Assembly (NCBI GenBank): GCA_943327755.2
Contig: CALPYF020000081.1
Coordinates: 1-9,567, forward strand
Length of the DNA: 9,567 nt
DNA from: Deinococcus hopiensis KR-140
Lineage (GTDB): Bacteria; Deinococcota; Deinococci; Deinococcales; Deinococcaceae
Reading direction: 5' to 3'
In this document: one piece after another, positions 8,216-9,567 of the stretch
Position numbering within the stretch: the stretch's first letter is position 1
Layout: every line of letters begins with the position of its first letter
Notes under the pieces: model-generated
The model's database searches: none
The model's input: only the letters and a program-made list of their open reading frames with translations
Told to the model about the DNA's origin: nothing
Program-made: the position numbers and the translations under genes

Positions 8216-8233
8216 GGGGCGACAGCTCGCCCC
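8216..8233 (-). terminator. Short hairpin after the DUF2007-like gene
   Basis: GGGGCGA (8216-8222) pairs with TCGCCCC (8227-8233) around a 4-base loop, 47 bases past the stop codon of the upstream gene. It has no T tract. With the hairpin at 8150-8178 it is a candidate 3' end of the two-gene transcript; in such GC-rich DNA some hairpins arise by chance. Confidence 0.35.
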
Positions 8234-8279
8234 GGCGCCGGGCCGCGCGTCCGGACAGGTGACACTCTGCCCCTGCAAT

Positions 8280-8624
8280 CTACCCCGCCTGACCGCCGCC
8301 CGGCCCGGCGTCCTCTGCACGGGTCGCCTCCGCACGGGTCGTCCCGGCCTCCACCCCAGCCTCCTCATCCTCGAAGCCCAGCAGGGCCAGCGCCTCGGGC
8401 AGCTGCACCTCCGGCACATACAGGCCCACGTCCCCCATGTACCCGCCCGTCTCGATCTCGATCACCGGGCTGCCCATCGACCACTGGAAGGGCGTACGCA
8501 CCACGCTCACCACGCCGCCCTCCAGCAGCGTGCGCCTCCAGCCCTCGGCCAGCAGGCGCGGCAGGGTGTCCACGCGTACCCACGGGTCCCCCTGGTACAG
8601 CACCCGGTCCTCGAACGTGGCCAT
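8280..8624 (-). CDS. DUF2007-like small protein, coupled to the thioesterase gene
   Basis: A 114-residue protein from ATG 8624 to a TAG at 8280. The order of features, LPRLLAEGWRRTLLEGGVVSVVRTP (residues 21-45), a glycine-rich turn, then VGLYVPEVQLPEALALLGF (66-84), resembles DUF2007 or 'putative signal transducing' domains, which usually read as a helix, a 'LLEaaGI' phrase and a final 'VxVpxedxxxAxxLL' strand-helix. The match is by eye and moderate. The last 30 residues are acidic and repetitive (TRAEATRAED) and are probably disordered. The function of the family is unknown. The start overlaps the thioesterase stop by one base (TGATG), so translation is very likely coupled and the two proteins share a transcript. 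No signal peptide or membrane helix is visible. Confidence 0.85.
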   Translation of the reverse strand: MATFEDRVLYQGDPWVRVDTLPRLLAEGWRRTLLEGGVVSVVRTPFQWSMGSPVIEIETGGYMGDVGLYVPEVQLPEALALLGFEDEEAGVEAGTTRAEATRAEDAGPGGGQAG

Positions 8625-9064
8625 CAGCGCACGCTCCGGTGCTCGACCCGCGACGCGAAGTCCTCCGGCAGCGCACGCGGCACCCCCTGTTCGTCCACAC
8701 GGACCTGCACGGACCGCGCGAACGCGCACGGCACCCCGTCCGCCAGGATCAGCGACACGCTCGTCCAGCTCGTGCGGCCCACCCGCTCCACCAGCGTCTC
8801 CACCGCCACCTCCTGCCCCTGACGGATATCCCGCACATAATCGATCTCCAGGCGCGCCAGCACCGAGCGGTCATCGGCCTGCCCGCCCACCTCGCGCGAC
8901 AGGCCCATGCGGCCCACCTCCAGGAATTCCGCGTAACGGGCGTTGTTCACGTGCCCCATGGCGTCCAGATCCCCGTACCGCAGCTGGATGACGCTGCGGC
9001 TCGCGTCCCCCCAGTTCAGCGCCGGGAAACGCGAGGTGGCAGGGGCGGCAGAAGTCTCACTCAT
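8624..9064 (-). CDS. Hotdog-fold acyl-CoA thioesterase, 4HBT family
   Basis: The 146-residue protein has the 4-hydroxybenzoyl-CoA thioesterase signature RYGDLDAMGHVNNARYAEFLE (residues 29-49), with catalytic Asp34, then Gly37, His38, Asn40, Asn41 and Tyr44. The remainder follows the family: RLEIDYVRDIRQGQEVAVET (71-90) as the next strands and VGRTSWTSVSLILADG (95-110). It hydrolyses an acyl-CoA thioester; which acyl group cannot be read from sequence. The cytoplasmic enzyme normally works as a dimer or tetramer. The start at 9064 (MSETSAAP) is fixed by a TACACT box 7 bases upstream and by the absence of a ribosome binding site; the frame stays open further upstream but across the divergent promoter region. 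The stop overlaps the start of the DUF2007-like gene. Confidence 0.93.
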   Translation of the reverse strand: MSETSAAPATSRFPALNWGDASRSVIQLRYGDLDAMGHVNNARYAEFLEVGRMGLSREVGGQADDRSVLARLEIDYVRDIRQGQEVAVETLVERVGRTSWTSVSLILADGVPCAFARSVQVRVDEQGVPRALPEDFASRVEHRSVR

Positions 9065-9071
9065 GCGGCCC

Positions 9072-9077
9072 AGTGTA
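9072..9077 (-). promoter_or_regulatory. -10 box TACACT for the thioesterase operon
   Basis: On the minus strand TACACT is followed by GGGCCGC and the ATG at 9064, a 7-base gap, matching the leaderless pattern elsewhere in the window. It lies back to back with the promoter of the FtsB-like gene in a 76-base gap. Confidence 0.65.
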
Positions 9078-9127
9078 GACCCGACCGCCGCGGCGAACCT
9101 TCCCACGCGCCCGTCACGCGCGGGCGC

Positions 9128-9133
9128 TATGCT
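9128..9133 (+). promoter_or_regulatory. -10 box TATGCT for the FtsB-like gene
   Basis: TATGCT is followed by GCGCGGC and a GTG at 9141, a 7-base gap. The arrangement supports a leaderless message and selects GTG 9141 over an ATG at 8943 that lies inside the opposite gene. Confidence 0.65.
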
Positions 9134-9140
9134 GCGCGGC

Positions 9141-9518
9141 GTGACCGATCTGCCCCCCCCACCACCGCCGCGGCGCGACTGGTGGCGGCGCCTGCAACGC
9201 CTGCCGCTGAGCATGATCCTCGCCAGCGTCCTCTTGGGCCTGGGCATCGTGCAGCTGACCTTCCAGCTGGGCAACAGCCTGTACCGCACGACCACCTGGA
9301 GCCGCGACACCCAGGACACCCGCGCGCGCATCCAGACCCTGGAACGCGACGTGCAGGAACTTCAGGACGCCGTGCAGGCCGCGCAGACCCCCGAACGCCT
9401 GCGGGAACTCGCCCGCTGCCGCGGCTGGGTGGGCACGTCCGAGCAGGTCGTCGTCTCCAGCGCCGCGCCCGCCCCGGGCACCCCCACCGAGACCTGCAAG
9501 ACGCTCCGCGTGCCGTGA
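9141..9518 (+). CDS. FtsB/DivIC-like septum formation initiator protein
   Basis: From GTG 9141 the product has 125 residues: a short proline-rich, then basic cytoplasmic tail (LPPPPPPRRDWWRRLQR, 4-20), one membrane helix at about 22-46, a coiled-coil segment at about 55-82 (RIQTLERDVQELQDAVQAAQ), and an ending ERLRELARCRGWVGTSEQVVV (85-105) that matches the 'ARcxgxvxpgE-vv' tail of the FtsB/DivIC family. These are small single-pass proteins of the division complex that form coiled coils with FtsL and FtsQ in the envelope. Cys93 and Cys119 are both extracytoplasmic and could pair. The hexaproline run after the start is unusual. Assignment to FtsB as opposed to DivIC or a generic bitopic protein is tentative. 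A hairpin 22 bases after the stop closes the unit. Confidence 0.85.
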   Translation: MTDLPPPPPPRRDWWRRLQRLPLSMILASVLLGLGIVQLTFQLGNSLYRTTTWSRDTQDTRARIQTLERDVQELQDAVQAAQTPERLRELARCRGWVGTSEQVVVSSAAPAPGTPTETCKTLRVP

Positions 9519-9540
9519 CGCCCGGCTTGAAAGAGGAAGC

Positions 9541-9567
9541 GGCGATCGGGGACTAACCCCGATCGCC
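9541..9567 (+). terminator. Terminator hairpin at the window edge
   Basis: GGCGATCGGGG (9541-9551) and CCCCGATCGCC (9557-9567) form a perfect 11-bp stem around a 5-base loop, 22 bases after the FtsB-like stop. The window ends at the last stem base, so a T tract cannot be checked. Confidence 0.75.

Overview
The window looks like chromosomal DNA from a member of the genus Deinococcus. The basis is very high GC content, a stand-alone bacterial nitric oxide synthase, an OmpR-family regulator that I recognise as the conserved Deinococcus regulator DrRRA, a 16S rRNA gene that ends in its own terminator instead of leading into 23S, and many genes that start 6-9 bases after a TANNCT box with no ribosome binding site (leaderless transcripts, known to be common in Deinococcus). 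The species cannot be named from sequence alone.

Layout. 1-143 is the 3' end of a 16S rRNA gene on the + strand, closed by a strong hairpin. Reading toward it on the - strand are a nitric oxide synthase oxygenase (252-1361), a small lipoprotein (1476-1793) and three tRNA genes transcribed in the order Pro(TGG), Gly(TCC), Arg(TCT). Going right on the + strand are a UbiA-family prenyltransferase probably of menaquinone synthesis (2300-3181), a small hypothetical protein, a second hypothetical protein, an AT-rich intergenic island, a stand-alone class III nucleotide cyclase-like protein (4123-4713), the DrRRA-type response regulator (4759-5436) and its likely partner histidine kinase (5525-7165). 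The kinase converges across a 19-bp perfect hairpin on a ROK-family sugar kinase (7219-8121, -). Upstream of that on the - strand is a two-gene unit of hotdog thioesterase and a DUF2007-like protein with overlapping stop and start (8280-9064). Divergent from it is a small FtsB/DivIC-like division protein (9141-9518, +), closed by a hairpin at the window edge.

How the genes fit together. Most of the window is ordinary housekeeping and signalling DNA: translation RNAs, quinone synthesis, a two-component system, carbon entry and cell division. No phage, insertion sequence, CRISPR array or defence system was seen. Every open stretch is below 300 bases. The points that deserve attention are small: a 9-codon leader ORF overlapping the kinase start, a repeated leaderless promoter-start module, a perfect palindrome at the regulator promoter, a terminator placed between two tRNA genes, a tRNA-Gly with two stem mismatches, a ROK kinase that has lost its zinc cysteines, and a cyclase homologue with changed base-recognition residues.
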